DNA of 14,291 nucleotides from assembly GCA_036844615.1 (NCBI GenBank), contig DAIUFK010000060.1, positions 1 to 14,291 of the forward strand, given 5' to 3'. The translations under genes and the position numbers were made by a program. This document shows, one piece after another, positions 8,101 through 14,074 of the stretch (its first letter is position 1; each line of letters starts with the position of its first letter). The notes below the pieces were generated by a model, which had not been told where the DNA came from, made no database searches, and saw only the letters and a program-made list of their open reading frames with translations. The DNA comes from Palsa-872 sp036844615. Lineage in GTDB: Bacteria; Chloroflexota; Dormibacteria; Dormibacterales; Dormibacteraceae.

Positions 8101-8804
8101 TGGGAGAAGTGGCGCTCAGGAAGCTGCAGCTGCGGGTTCGCGGTGCGCGCCGAGTCGACGTGGCCGAGGAGCGGGAGGATCGGGTGGTAGTACGGCGAGA
8201 AGGTCAGCTCGGCCTGGCCGCGGTCGGCGAGCTCGCGGTACTTGGGAATGACCATTTCCATGATTTCCATCTGGGCGGCGAACAGGGGGACCTTGTCGTG
8301 CTCCGAGAAGTCGCGGTCCTTGCGCTTGAGCTCCGCCAGGCGGGGGTCCGACTCGGCCCATGCGGGATCGAACCAGGCGAGGTTGAACCACACCTGCAGA
8401 TCGCGCATGTCCGCAACGGTGAACTGCGCGTCCACGGGGCGAGAGGCAAGCTCCAGGTATCGCGGGGACTGCTGGACCCGGAGCGCCCTTGGAGACTCGC
8501 GCATCCAGCGAAGGACGAACTCTCTCTCCTCCCCCGACAGGTCCTCCGCATCGCGGCGGCTCAGGTTGAGGAAGAGGTCGACGGATTCCTCCTTACCGTA
8601 ATCCTCGATCTGCGCGAGCAGCGAAGGCACGAGGTTGAAGGTCGCCCGCACCTTGGGGTAGGCGTCGAGCAGTGCGGGCATCTTGTAGTAGTCCTTGGAG
8701 GAGCGCAGCCGCACCCAGGGCAGCAGGTAGGTGTTAGTGAGGTCGTCCTTGTAATAGGGCTGGTGCATGTGCCACACAAAGGCGACGTGGAGCGGCTTCA
8801 CCAA
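5139..8804 (-). CDS. GH57 glycoside hydrolase fused to GT5 glycogen/starch synthase domain
   Basis: A 1221-aa protein joining two complete enzymes. Residues 1-530 are a COG1449-type GH57 domain: WHMHQPYY at 11-18, PYYHPILPLL (204-213), WPSE with the expected nucleophile E265, ALDGENAWE with the acid/base D369, and SDWFWWF at 479-485. Residues 535-725 look like the beta-sandwich tail of such enzymes. Residues 733-1206 are a GT5 synthase: VHVHDSF (861-867), TIHNLAEQGKF (892-902), DGIDYELFDP (978-987), SRFEPCGLAQL (1105-1115) and RATGGLADT. The canonical NDP-glucose loop KTGGL is KSGSV here (747-751). Together it could extend an alpha-glucan and trim or branch it. No signal peptide is seen, so it is probably cytoplasmic. 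The start is TTG at 8804, with GGGA 7 nt upstream; GTG at 8801 is equally possible. The stop lies within the 3' end of the phosphorylase gene. Confidence 0.92.
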   Translation of the reverse strand: MVKPLHVAFVWHMHQPYYKDDLTNTYLLPWVRLRSSKDYYKMPALLDAYPKVRATFNLVPSLLAQIEDYGKEESVDLFLNLSRRDAEDLSGEEREFVLRWMRESPRALRVQQSPRYLELASRPVDAQFTVADMRDLQVWFNLAWFDPAWAESDPRLAELKRKDRDFSEHDKVPLFAAQMEIMEMVIPKYRELADRGQAELTFSPYYHPILPLLGHVDSARTANPQLQLPERHFSHREDAERQIELGQGLFERLIGRKPTGMWPSEMAVGESVVGMAVRAGIDWMISDAEVLARSLDGPLTPERLYQPHRVDREGRSLGMVFRDSGLSNVIGFDYQRMSSIDAARDLIDRLKRIREQQEDRDFLAVIALDGENAWEFYPRDGHDFLNALYTELEASQDIITTTVSDFLQEHPAQQQLHRLHTGSWIGASLDTWIGDPEHNTAWDLLAETRDWLEEQSRQRPKESEHAALAWREILITEGSDWFWWFSRKHDSGMDPIWDNQFRLHLRNVYKLMGQRPPARLFQPIIERASTPERGVPSVSISPTSIKDPSWSHAGYYLVGSGFGALHRPAGFVERVFYGSDHERLYFRIDTPRTPAELEAQHVDFWIYCSGAPAGEGGGHIDLPLPAAATAELGFEPAYVIRIVPHAKGASVTVARVVEPQTKAEAENEWEAADPFFLSVPYEHLAKREGDTLELALVVSREGRDIEQVPPNGSLGLRIPGDPHPVEVTEARHLKVLLATAELVPFAKSGSVADVTAALSKELHRLGHDVRLVMPRYRQIDIARHGLKPVVTDLQVPFGAQALAATIFEGRLGEIPVYFVDCPSLYDRDGIYGFGDDDARSVYFSRAVLEMLPALKFIPDVVHVHDSFAALIPNLIERVYAEGPIGEVATALTIHNLAEQGKFGFGALQLAGLEKWGLLRAGIPGLDDVVNFLARGIHFSDVVNTVSERYAKEIQTPEFGEGLDELLRSHAHKLHGIIDGIDYELFDPEHDPNIPHHYSALAPEAKALDRAELRTELKLEHTDKPLCAIVSRFYDVKGLDLVEQAMPALMQLGVQIVVVGAGDRRYEDMFRRWAAERPKQVAAAIGFDSALAQRVYAGADMLWMPSRFEPCGLAQLIALRYGTIPVVRATGGLADTIKDYDPVAATGNGFRFDAYDPWQFFAAVVRAAETYRHPSLWAWLIRRAMTEDVSWSRSAEKYVQLYLAGISARRERRGVSAAPVGQ

Positions 8805-8982
8805 GCAATCATCCCAGCGTCGCGGGGGTGGCCGTCAGCACACCGTGTGGAAGCGGCCTTGTTAAGACAGGTATTGGAGCCCGGAAAAGGCGGCCGTATT
8901 CTGTCCTCCACCGCACCGGCCCCCTGGGTGGGTGGTTTTGGTGGAGGGCTGTTGGTAGGACACCTCAGTGTGTCAGCCGTTT
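8805..8982. other. 178-bp spacer between the two GH57 genes
   Basis: This is the largest non-coding stretch inside the minus-strand cluster. It holds an 8-bp inverted repeat (8905-8947) and a G-rich tract on the plus strand (8926-8948). On the minus strand a GGGA ribosome-binding site (8811-8814 region) precedes the GH57-GT5 start. No T-run terminator follows the upstream stop at 8983. Separate promotion of the fusion gene is plausible, but I see no convincing -35/-10 pair on the minus strand. Confidence 0.6.
8905..8947. repeat. Inverted repeat, 8-bp arms, 27-nt loop, upstream of the GH57-GT5 gene
   Basis: CCTCCACC (8905-8912) pairs perfectly with GGTGGAGG (8940-8947). The loop adds a second imperfect stem, ACCGGCCC against GGGTGGGT, so a transcript could form one long interrupted helix. 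It lies about 100 nt before the TTG of the fusion gene and 36 nt after the stop of the GH57 gene. No T-run follows on either strand, so it is more likely a leader element, operator or mRNA-processing structure than an intrinsic terminator. Confidence 0.5.
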
Positions 8983-10194
8983 TTATTTCGCCCAGTCGTC
9001 CAAAGCCCGGATGAAGTTCACGTAAACGCGTTGCTGCTCTCGCAGAATGCCGAGAGCCCCGAGCTCCCACCACTCGTCAGGGGTGAAGTAGGCGCTGACC
9101 TCCGCCTCTGGGCCCCAGCGGCTGAACCACTGGATGAGATGGAGGTTGTCGGATTGCAGCAGCCATTTGGCGATCTCGACAAGTCGCGGGTCGCCGGTGA
9201 GGCGCGCCTTGGAGTAAGCGTGATGCATGAGGCGGAAGATGCCCTGCTGCGCTGAGTTGCCGAGGAAGAACTCCATCCCTCCCTCGCCCGCCCACGTCGT
9301 CCCGTACTCGTTGATAGGCACCTCGAAGCCCTTGTCGCCAAGCTCGGCGACGGCCTCCGACGCCAGCATCATCCTGACCTTTCGCTTCTTGAGCTCCGCC
9401 GCAAGGGCGGGCACGAACGTGAAGATGCCCGAGTTCGCGCTGTGGTGCTCGCCGAACGTCTCGAAGTCCCAACCCAGAGTCACCAGGTCCCCCCACGTGT
9501 CGCGGAGCCAGCCCGCGTAGCGCTCAGCCGTGAGTGGGAACTCGGTCCAGCTTCGGTTGGAGAAGCGATAGCCAATGTCGTCAGAGAGCTCGTGATGACG
9601 GCACAGAAGCGCAAGCCGCTGCAGCGGGTAGCGATAGACATGGGTTGGCTCGCGCCATCCCAGCTGCCATGCGCGGCCCTCCATGAAAGCTCCGGTGAAT
9701 CCACACTGTTGAAGCGCGAAGTAGACGTCGTTCGACATGAACATCTCGGTCGTGTCGGTGACAGTCACCGCCTTCTGAAAGAGTCCCTCGAGGCGCTCGC
9801 GGGCGTGCACCATCGCTTCCTTGAACGCGAGGATGTCGACGTAGAACAACCACGAGTGGTATGGCTCGACGCAAACGACCTCCACGTTCGGGCTGGCGCA
9901 GAGCCGCTTGAAAGAATCCAGCACCTTCGGCGCCCATGCCTCGGCCTGCAGCAGAAACGAGTTGCTGAAGCCTATCGACATCTTCCAACCACGCTTGGCA
10001 AGATCGCGGAACATCGCGCTTGCAGGCGTGTACGCGAAGGTCGCCACCTTGTCGAAGTACCTGCGGTTCATCTCTTCGTCGAACACGAAGTCGGGAATCG
10101 TCTCGGGTGAGGTGCGCGGCGGAATGACCTGCGCCGGCAGCTTCAGCCGCCGCGGCTGGTGCACCACCGTGTAAACAACAAGGTTCTCCGCCAC
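8983..10194 (-). CDS. GH57 alpha-amylase-like glycoside hydrolase (short form)
   Basis: A 403-aa GH57 enzyme of the short alpha-amylase type, expected to cleave or rearrange alpha-1,4-glucans in the cytoplasm. The N-terminal VVHQP (10-14) is the first GH57 strand motif. PYHSW (111-115) is motif 2. TDTTEMFMSNDV (146-157) contains the predicted nucleophile E150, and GWDFETFGEHH (241-251) contains the predicted acid/base D243. Both catalytic residues are present, so it should be active. It is clearly different from the GH57 half of the neighbouring fusion protein. The start is GTG at 10194, only 1 nt after the TAA of the GT4 gene and without its own spaced ribosome-binding site, so translation probably depends on reinitiation after the GT4. 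That coupling suggests the two proteins act together. Amylase, 4-alpha-glucanotransferase and branching activity cannot be told apart from sequence. Confidence 0.88.
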   Translation of the reverse strand: MAENLVVYTVVHQPRRLKLPAQVIPPRTSPETIPDFVFDEEMNRRYFDKVATFAYTPASAMFRDLAKRGWKMSIGFSNSFLLQAEAWAPKVLDSFKRLCASPNVEVVCVEPYHSWLFYVDILAFKEAMVHARERLEGLFQKAVTVTDTTEMFMSNDVYFALQQCGFTGAFMEGRAWQLGWREPTHVYRYPLQRLALLCRHHELSDDIGYRFSNRSWTEFPLTAERYAGWLRDTWGDLVTLGWDFETFGEHHSANSGIFTFVPALAAELKKRKVRMMLASEAVAELGDKGFEVPINEYGTTWAGEGGMEFFLGNSAQQGIFRLMHHAYSKARLTGDPRLVEIAKWLLQSDNLHLIQWFSRWGPEAEVSAYFTPDEWWELGALGILREQQRVYVNFIRALDDWAK

Positions 10195-10195
10195 C

Positions 10196-11536
10196 TTACG
10201 CGGGCGTTTTACGCGATTGCCGCCTCGGCGCTTTGACGGGCCCAGGCTCGGTGGTCGGCATCCGCACCGCCTGCTGGGCGGCGGCGAACTCCACTCTCAA
10301 GAGAAGCTGGTCGATGACCTTCTCCCACGTGTACTGCCGCGCAGTGACCCTGCCGCGCCTGCGCATGGCCGCCGCCAGCTGCGGGCGCTGCTTGAGCAGG
10401 TTGAGCTCGGTCACCAGCTCGATCGGATCGTCCGTCTCCAGGACCAGCGCGTTCCTGAACGCCTCGGCATAGTCCTCGCCCGTGGACCCTGTCACCGCGA
10501 GGCCGCCTGCCGCCATCACCTCGAGTCCGACGAGCCCGAACGGCTCGTGCCCGGAGTTGGCAAGCACCGCGTCGCATGCGGAGTAGATGACCGCGACCAT
10601 CGGTTCGCTGACGAAGCTCGTCAGGTTGATGACGTCGGCTTCGGGGTTCTGGCGAAGAATCGCCGACAGCGCCGATGGCTCGCTGGGAGCGCTGACGTCG
10701 ATCACGTTCAAGCCCTGGTGCTGCGCGTGCGCGAAGACCTCGCCGCCGTGCGCCTCGTGCCCACCTCGCATCACCAGGCGCACCCGCTGGTTGTGGCGCT
10801 TCAGGTAGCCGGTGGCGGAAATCGCCATCAACCAGCGCTTGTCGGGGTCGAAGCGGCCGATCTTGAAACAGAAATGGTCGGCGGCCGCCGCCGCCCTCAG
10901 CTCCGCGACCGCCTCCGGATCGGCATCCTGGATGGAGGAACGCGGGATGCCGTTGGGGATGACCATCGGGTTCTGGCCCGACTCCCACATCTTGAATTTC
11001 ATGTAGCGGCTGACCGTCGTCATGGTCACGGCGAAAGCGAGAGCGCCCCAGTTGATCCGGTGAAAGCCGAAAGTGTTGTTGGCGTTCCACAGCATGACGA
11101 CGCGGTCGCGGAGACCTCGGAAGTACAGCGAATCCGAGATGAGGTTCATCGAGGCAGCCGTATGCCACTCCTCTCCCATCAGCACTACATTGCGACCCGC
11201 TGCGACGGCCGGCGAGATCACCTGGTTGATGACGCTCAGGGGCAGGCTTGAGTTCCAGTCGCGGATCTTCTCGTCCTCACCGTCGTAAACGCCGCCGCGA
11301 TGCTTGGCGGAGATCCACTGGCACCAACGCCGGTAGTGAAGGCGGCCGCCTTCGTGCGTCTCCTCGCCTGGCAGGTCGGGGTCGCCGCAGAAGAAGAGGT
11401 GCGTTTCGTAGCCGAGCTGGGCCAGCGTCCGCGAAAGGCCTTTCATGCGGACGCCGAGCCCACCGGCCTGGCTGTACTCGTCGGGGCCTTCAAAGCTGAG
11501 CAGCACGAAGACGGTTCGCTGCGGCGAGAAGATCAC
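10196..11536 (-). CDS. Family 4 glycosyltransferase (GT-B fold)
   Basis: A 446-aa retaining GT4-type transferase. SQAGGLGVRMKGL near residues 22-34 is the glycine-rich N-domain loop. EEWHTA (122-127) and IPNGIP (193-198) are central GT-B segments, and GRFDPDKRW (227-235) begins the nucleotide-sugar domain. HEPFGLVGLE (330-339) is the E-X7-E motif binding the donor diphosphate. The C-terminal 25 residues are a basic, low-complexity tail. The start is placed at GTG 11536, which overlaps the phosphatase stop as GTGA and has GGAAG 7 nt upstream; a longer frame to 11623 would lie inside the phosphatase gene and lacks the family N-terminus. Donor and acceptor are unknown. Coupling to a GH57 gene on one side and a phosphatase on the other suggests glucan or glycoside synthesis. 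Confidence 0.87.
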   Translation of the reverse strand: MIFSPQRTVFVLLSFEGPDEYSQAGGLGVRMKGLSRTLAQLGYETHLFFCGDPDLPGEETHEGGRLHYRRWCQWISAKHRGGVYDGEDEKIRDWNSSLPLSVINQVISPAVAAGRNVVLMGEEWHTAASMNLISDSLYFRGLRDRVVMLWNANNTFGFHRINWGALAFAVTMTTVSRYMKFKMWESGQNPMVIPNGIPRSSIQDADPEAVAELRAAAAADHFCFKIGRFDPDKRWLMAISATGYLKRHNQRVRLVMRGGHEAHGGEVFAHAQHQGLNVIDVSAPSEPSALSAILRQNPEADVINLTSFVSEPMVAVIYSACDAVLANSGHEPFGLVGLEVMAAGGLAVTGSTGEDYAEAFRNALVLETDDPIELVTELNLLKQRPQLAAAMRRRGRVTARQYTWEKVIDQLLLRVEFAAAQQAVRMPTTEPGPVKAPRRQSRKTPA

Positions 11537-12303
11537 TTGACCGCTTCCATTGCCTCGAGCGCCACTGCGTGAAGCTCGCGGTTGGGGGCACAAAGCAACG
11601 TCGTCTTCGTTTCGAGAGTGCACGGGAGTGCGGCGAGCGACTTGCCGTGGATGTCAGTTGCCACACCGCCGGTCTCGCCGAGGATGAGCAGGCTCGCCGT
11701 CATGTCGAAGACACGCATGGGGACCGGTGCGCAGAACGCGTCGAAGGCGCCCGCCGCGGTGTGCGAAATCGACAGCGCCATGGAGCCGAGAATTCGGACC
11801 TTGCCCGAACGCTCCACCAGCTGGCGCGCGACTGCCAGCGAGCGTGGATTGCTTTCGAGGCCGAGGAGCTGGATGCGCCCCCTGTCCTGCGGCGCCTGGA
11901 CCTCCACCGGCTGACCAGCCCGCAGCGCGCCCTGCTTGCGAATCGCCGTCCACGATTCGCCTGTCACGAGGTTCACCACGCAGCCGACCACCGTGTCGGC
12001 GACGGTGGGCCCGTCGATGAGGGTGAGCATGATGCCGAAGAAGGGAAGGCCCTGCTTGGCGTTGAGGCTGCCATCGACAGGGTCGACCAGAACAAGAGGG
12101 TAATCGGCGCCAAAGCTGCGATGGCCGGCTTCCTCGGACAGCACTGAGAAACGCTCGCCGTCATCGGCCGCCGCCTCCAGCCTGCCGAACACGACAGCCT
12201 CCGCCGCCCTGTCGACCTCCATCGTCCTGTCGCCACCCGCGCCGATAGTCAGCTCTGCGCGCCCCGCTTCAGTGCCGGCGAGCGGCAGCACCGTATCGCG
12301 CAC
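11533..12303 (-). CDS. Inositol-monophosphatase-family sugar phosphatase
   Basis: A 256-aa (minimum) Mg-dependent phosphatase resembling the archaeal-type IMPase/fructose-1,6-bisphosphatase group. GAGGDRTMEVDRAAE (21-35) is the N-terminal signature. SEEAG (56-60) supplies a metal-binding glutamate, DPVDGSLN (74-81) gives D74 and D77, and RVFDMTASLLILGETGG (197-213) has the third aspartate, D200. Substrate candidates are inositol phosphate, fructose bisphosphate or another sugar phosphate. The stop overlaps the GT4 start, so the pair is translationally coupled and the phosphatase could act on the glycosyltransferase product. GTG 12303 is the only canonical start in the frame, but it omits the first helix of the fold. 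Sixteen more in-frame codons up to CTG 12351 read KPADWLALFLRISSD, which fits that missing helix, so the true start may be CTG. Confidence 0.85.
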   Translation of the reverse strand: MRDTVLPLAGTEAGRAELTIGAGGDRTMEVDRAAEAVVFGRLEAAADDGERFSVLSEEAGHRSFGADYPLVLVDPVDGSLNAKQGLPFFGIMLTLIDGPTVADTVVGCVVNLVTGESWTAIRKQGALRAGQPVEVQAPQDRGRIQLLGLESNPRSLAVARQLVERSGKVRILGSMALSISHTAAGAFDAFCAPVPMRVFDMTASLLILGETGGVATDIHGKSLAALPCTLETKTTLLCAPNRELHAVALEAMEAVK

Positions 12304-12403
12304 GTCGGAGCTGATCCGCAGGAAGAGCGCGAGCCAGTCGGCAGGTTTCAGCGCGAGCGACCTAGCGTCGCGGCGTGACGGTTGCGATCAGGATCGCAGC
12401 AGC

Positions 12404-12694
12404 TCAGGCAGGATCCGCTCCGCCCGTGAACTGCGGATCAACCTTCCGGCGCCGGCGGCGCCGACGCTCGACGACGATGGTGGTCAGGAACGGCTGCTGC
12501 ATCGCCCACACGCGCTCGATCAGCTGAGGGATCGGGATGTCGTGAGGGTCTTTGATGCCGAGCAGCACGAGGCGTTCCGCCGCGTAATCGGTGAGCTCGG
12601 TCTTCTCGTGGAGATTGAGCTGTTCGAGTGTTTCCAAGATGTCATCGAGACGGCGCAGAGTCTGACGCCGCTCCTGATCTTCCCGGTGGAGCAT
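12404..12694 (-). CDS. Hypothetical 96-aa protein, helical with polyarginine tail
   Basis: A small protein I do not recognise. Residues 1-72 are charged and leucine-rich (RRLDDILETLEQLNLHEKTE and a later IPQLIERVWAM segment) and should form helices. Residues 76-83 are a run of seven Arg and a Lys (ERRRRRRRK), suggesting nucleic-acid or polyanion contact, followed by a short tail. The ATG at 12694 lies 10 nt after the epoxide-hydrolase-like gene; no good ribosome-binding site is visible. The phosphatase frame begins 52-100 nt downstream. Its position inside a compact minus-strand operon supports a real gene, but no function can be assigned. Confidence 0.6.
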   Translation of the reverse strand: MLHREDQERRQTLRRLDDILETLEQLNLHEKTELTDYAAERLVLLGIKDPHDIPIPQLIERVWAMQQPFLTTIVVERRRRRRRKVDPQFTGGADPA

Positions 12695-12704
12695 CGAGAA
12701 CAGC

Positions 12705-13574
12705 TTACTTGCTGGCGGCGGCCGCTAGGGCGAGGCTCACCTCGCCCGGCCGCTCGAACTGCAACCAGTGACCGGCGCCTTCCAGCACCTCGAGCCTATA
12801 AGGGCCCTTCACGTGCTGTCTCGTCGCCTCCGCGGCGGTACGCCCGAGAGCGGGATCCTGATCGCCCCACAGCAGTGCAGTCGGCATGGTGATCGGTCCG
12901 ATCTCAGTTACTGCCTCCCACGCGTTGCCCCGTCCGAGATTGGCCCTGTAGTAATTGAGGGCGGCAGTGAGGCGGCCTGGCCGGCTCAACGAGCGCGTGA
13001 AGTGGTCGACCACTCTCGCCGGCACCGCGTTCGGGTTAGGGCCGATCGTGAACATGAACCTGAGGCGCCTGTAGTCGTCCTCCGCCAGCACGCGCTCCGC
13101 CTTCTCCGGCTGGAGAAAAAGGCCGACGTAGCTTGAGCGCGCCTGCTGGTCCTCATCGTCGCGGCTGGCGGCGGCGAGAGCAGCGGGGTGCGGGACTGAT
13201 AGGACTGTGAGCGTCTTTGTCATCTCTGGATAGCGGCCGGCGAAGAACCAAGCGACAAACGCGCCCCAGTCATGGCCTGCGACGTGGGCGGCTTGGCGTC
13301 CGAAGGCCGTGATCATGAAACGCACGTCCTCGGCGAGGTGATCGATCGAATAGCTCTCGACGCCCTGCGGAGCATCGCTGAGACCGTAGCCACGAAGGTC
13401 CGGCGCGACGGCGAGGAAGCCCGCCTGGGCCAGGGCGGCGAGCTGGCTCGACCAGGATTCCGCGCCCTCGGGAAAGCCATGAAGGAGGATGAACATCTCT
13501 CCATCGGGCGGGCCGTCCACCATCGCGCGAAAGCGCAACCCGTTGGCTTTGAGCATGTGCTGGCTTGCTGTCAT
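12705..13574 (-). CDS. Alpha/beta hydrolase, epoxide-hydrolase-like
   Basis: A 289-aa alpha/beta hydrolase. HGFPE (32-36) is the oxyanion motif used by epoxide hydrolases and haloalkane dehalogenases. GHDWGA (100-105) puts Asp102, not Ser, at the nucleophile elbow, which also points to those enzymes. GDQD (237-240) and GAGHWLQFERP (266-276) give the acid and catalytic His269. NYYRANL (207-213) offers a tyrosine in the cap region, as used to activate epoxides. Soluble epoxide hydrolase is the best guess, with dehalogenase the alternative; the substrate is unknown. The ATG overlaps the preceding hydrolase stop as ATGA (13571-13574) and has no separate ribosome-binding site, so it is translationally coupled. 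It has no obvious link to glucan metabolism. Confidence 0.88.
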   Translation of the reverse strand: MTASQHMLKANGLRFRAMVDGPPDGEMFILLHGFPEGAESWSSQLAALAQAGFLAVAPDLRGYGLSDAPQGVESYSIDHLAEDVRFMITAFGRQAAHVAGHDWGAFVAWFFAGRYPEMTKTLTVLSVPHPAALAAASRDDEDQQARSSYVGLFLQPEKAERVLAEDDYRRLRFMFTIGPNPNAVPARVVDHFTRSLSRPGRLTAALNYYRANLGRGNAWEAVTEIGPITMPTALLWGDQDPALGRTAAEATRQHVKGPYRLEVLEGAGHWLQFERPGEVSLALAAAASK

Positions 13575-14074
13575 TTCAGTTTGTCAATGAAGTCGGCGGC
13601 GACGTCGAGCGCCTGGTCAAGGACCGCCAGGAGGCCGTGGCCCTGGCCTTTGAAGATCTCGAGCCTCGCGTTGGGAACCACCTTCACCGCCTCCTTCAAC
13701 AGGTCGATACGCGCGAATGGATCGCGGTCGCCGCTGAGGAAAAGGGTCGGGCAGCGAATCGAGGGCAGATGGTCGGTGCGGAGCTGGTCGGGGAACCCTG
13801 GGCGGTGCAGCGGATAGGAGAAAAGGATCAGCGCGCCGAAGTCCGCTTCGATCGCCGCCATGCTCGCGACCCTGCCGCCGAACGACTGGCCTCCTCCAAT
13901 CACGTCATGGCCCCGGCCCGACGTCTTGATGAAGACCGGGACTGCGCGTTCCGCGGTTCCGCGAGGCAGGTCGACAGCGATCGCATCGATTCCGCGACGT
14001 TTGAATCCAACCACGTAGGGCTTCATCGAGGCCGCAGTGCCCGACGCGCCGTGACCGAGGACAACTCTTCTCAG
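13571..14074 (-). CDS. Small alpha/beta hydrolase (KANL3/Tex30-like), probable CTG start
   Basis: A 167-aa alpha/beta hydrolase with a complete triad. LGHGASG (6-12) is the oxyanion loop, GGGQSFGGR (60-68) holds nucleophile Ser64, GDRDPF (115-120) holds Asp118, and GQGHGL (143-148) holds His146. This layout resembles the small KANL3/Tex30-like or dienelactone-hydrolase-like family; the substrate is unknown. The start is set at CTG 14074: it overlaps the upstream stop as CTGA, has GGAG 5 nt upstream, and gives the normal short N-terminus directly before the first strand. The nearest canonical start, GTG at 14107, has no ribosome-binding site and lies inside the upstream gene. The longer frame up to 14251 is mostly a shadow of that gene. 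The stop overlaps the next hydrolase as ATGA. Confidence 0.8.
   Translation of the reverse strand: MRRVVLGHGASGTAASMKPYVVGFKRRGIDAIAVDLPRGTAERAVPVFIKTSGRGHDVIGGGQSFGGRVASMAAIEADFGALILFSYPLHRPGFPDQLRTDHLPSIRCPTLFLSGDRDPFARIDLLKEAVKVVPNARLEIFKGQGHGLLAVLDQALDVAADFIDKLK

Noticed and set aside
8865..8903. Plus-strand promoter TTGGAG-17-TATTCT in the spacer
   Set aside because: Only moderate consensus match, and it would run antisense into the GH57 gene with no plus-strand gene downstream. Probably chance.
8926..8948. G-quadruplex in the spacer
   Set aside because: The G-runs are uneven (3, 3, 2, 2, 2 or 3), so at best a weak two-layer structure. Noted only as part of the inverted repeat.
8798..9073. 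91-aa minus-strand frame spanning the spacer between the two GH57 genes
   Set aside because: It overlaps the end of one gene and the start of the next, is Pro/Arg-rich without motif, and covers the inverted repeat. More likely non-coding spacer.
11537..11623. 29-residue N-terminal extension of the GT4
   Set aside because: It lies within the phosphatase gene, is low-complexity, and the GTGA-coupled start with GGAAG fits the family N-terminus.
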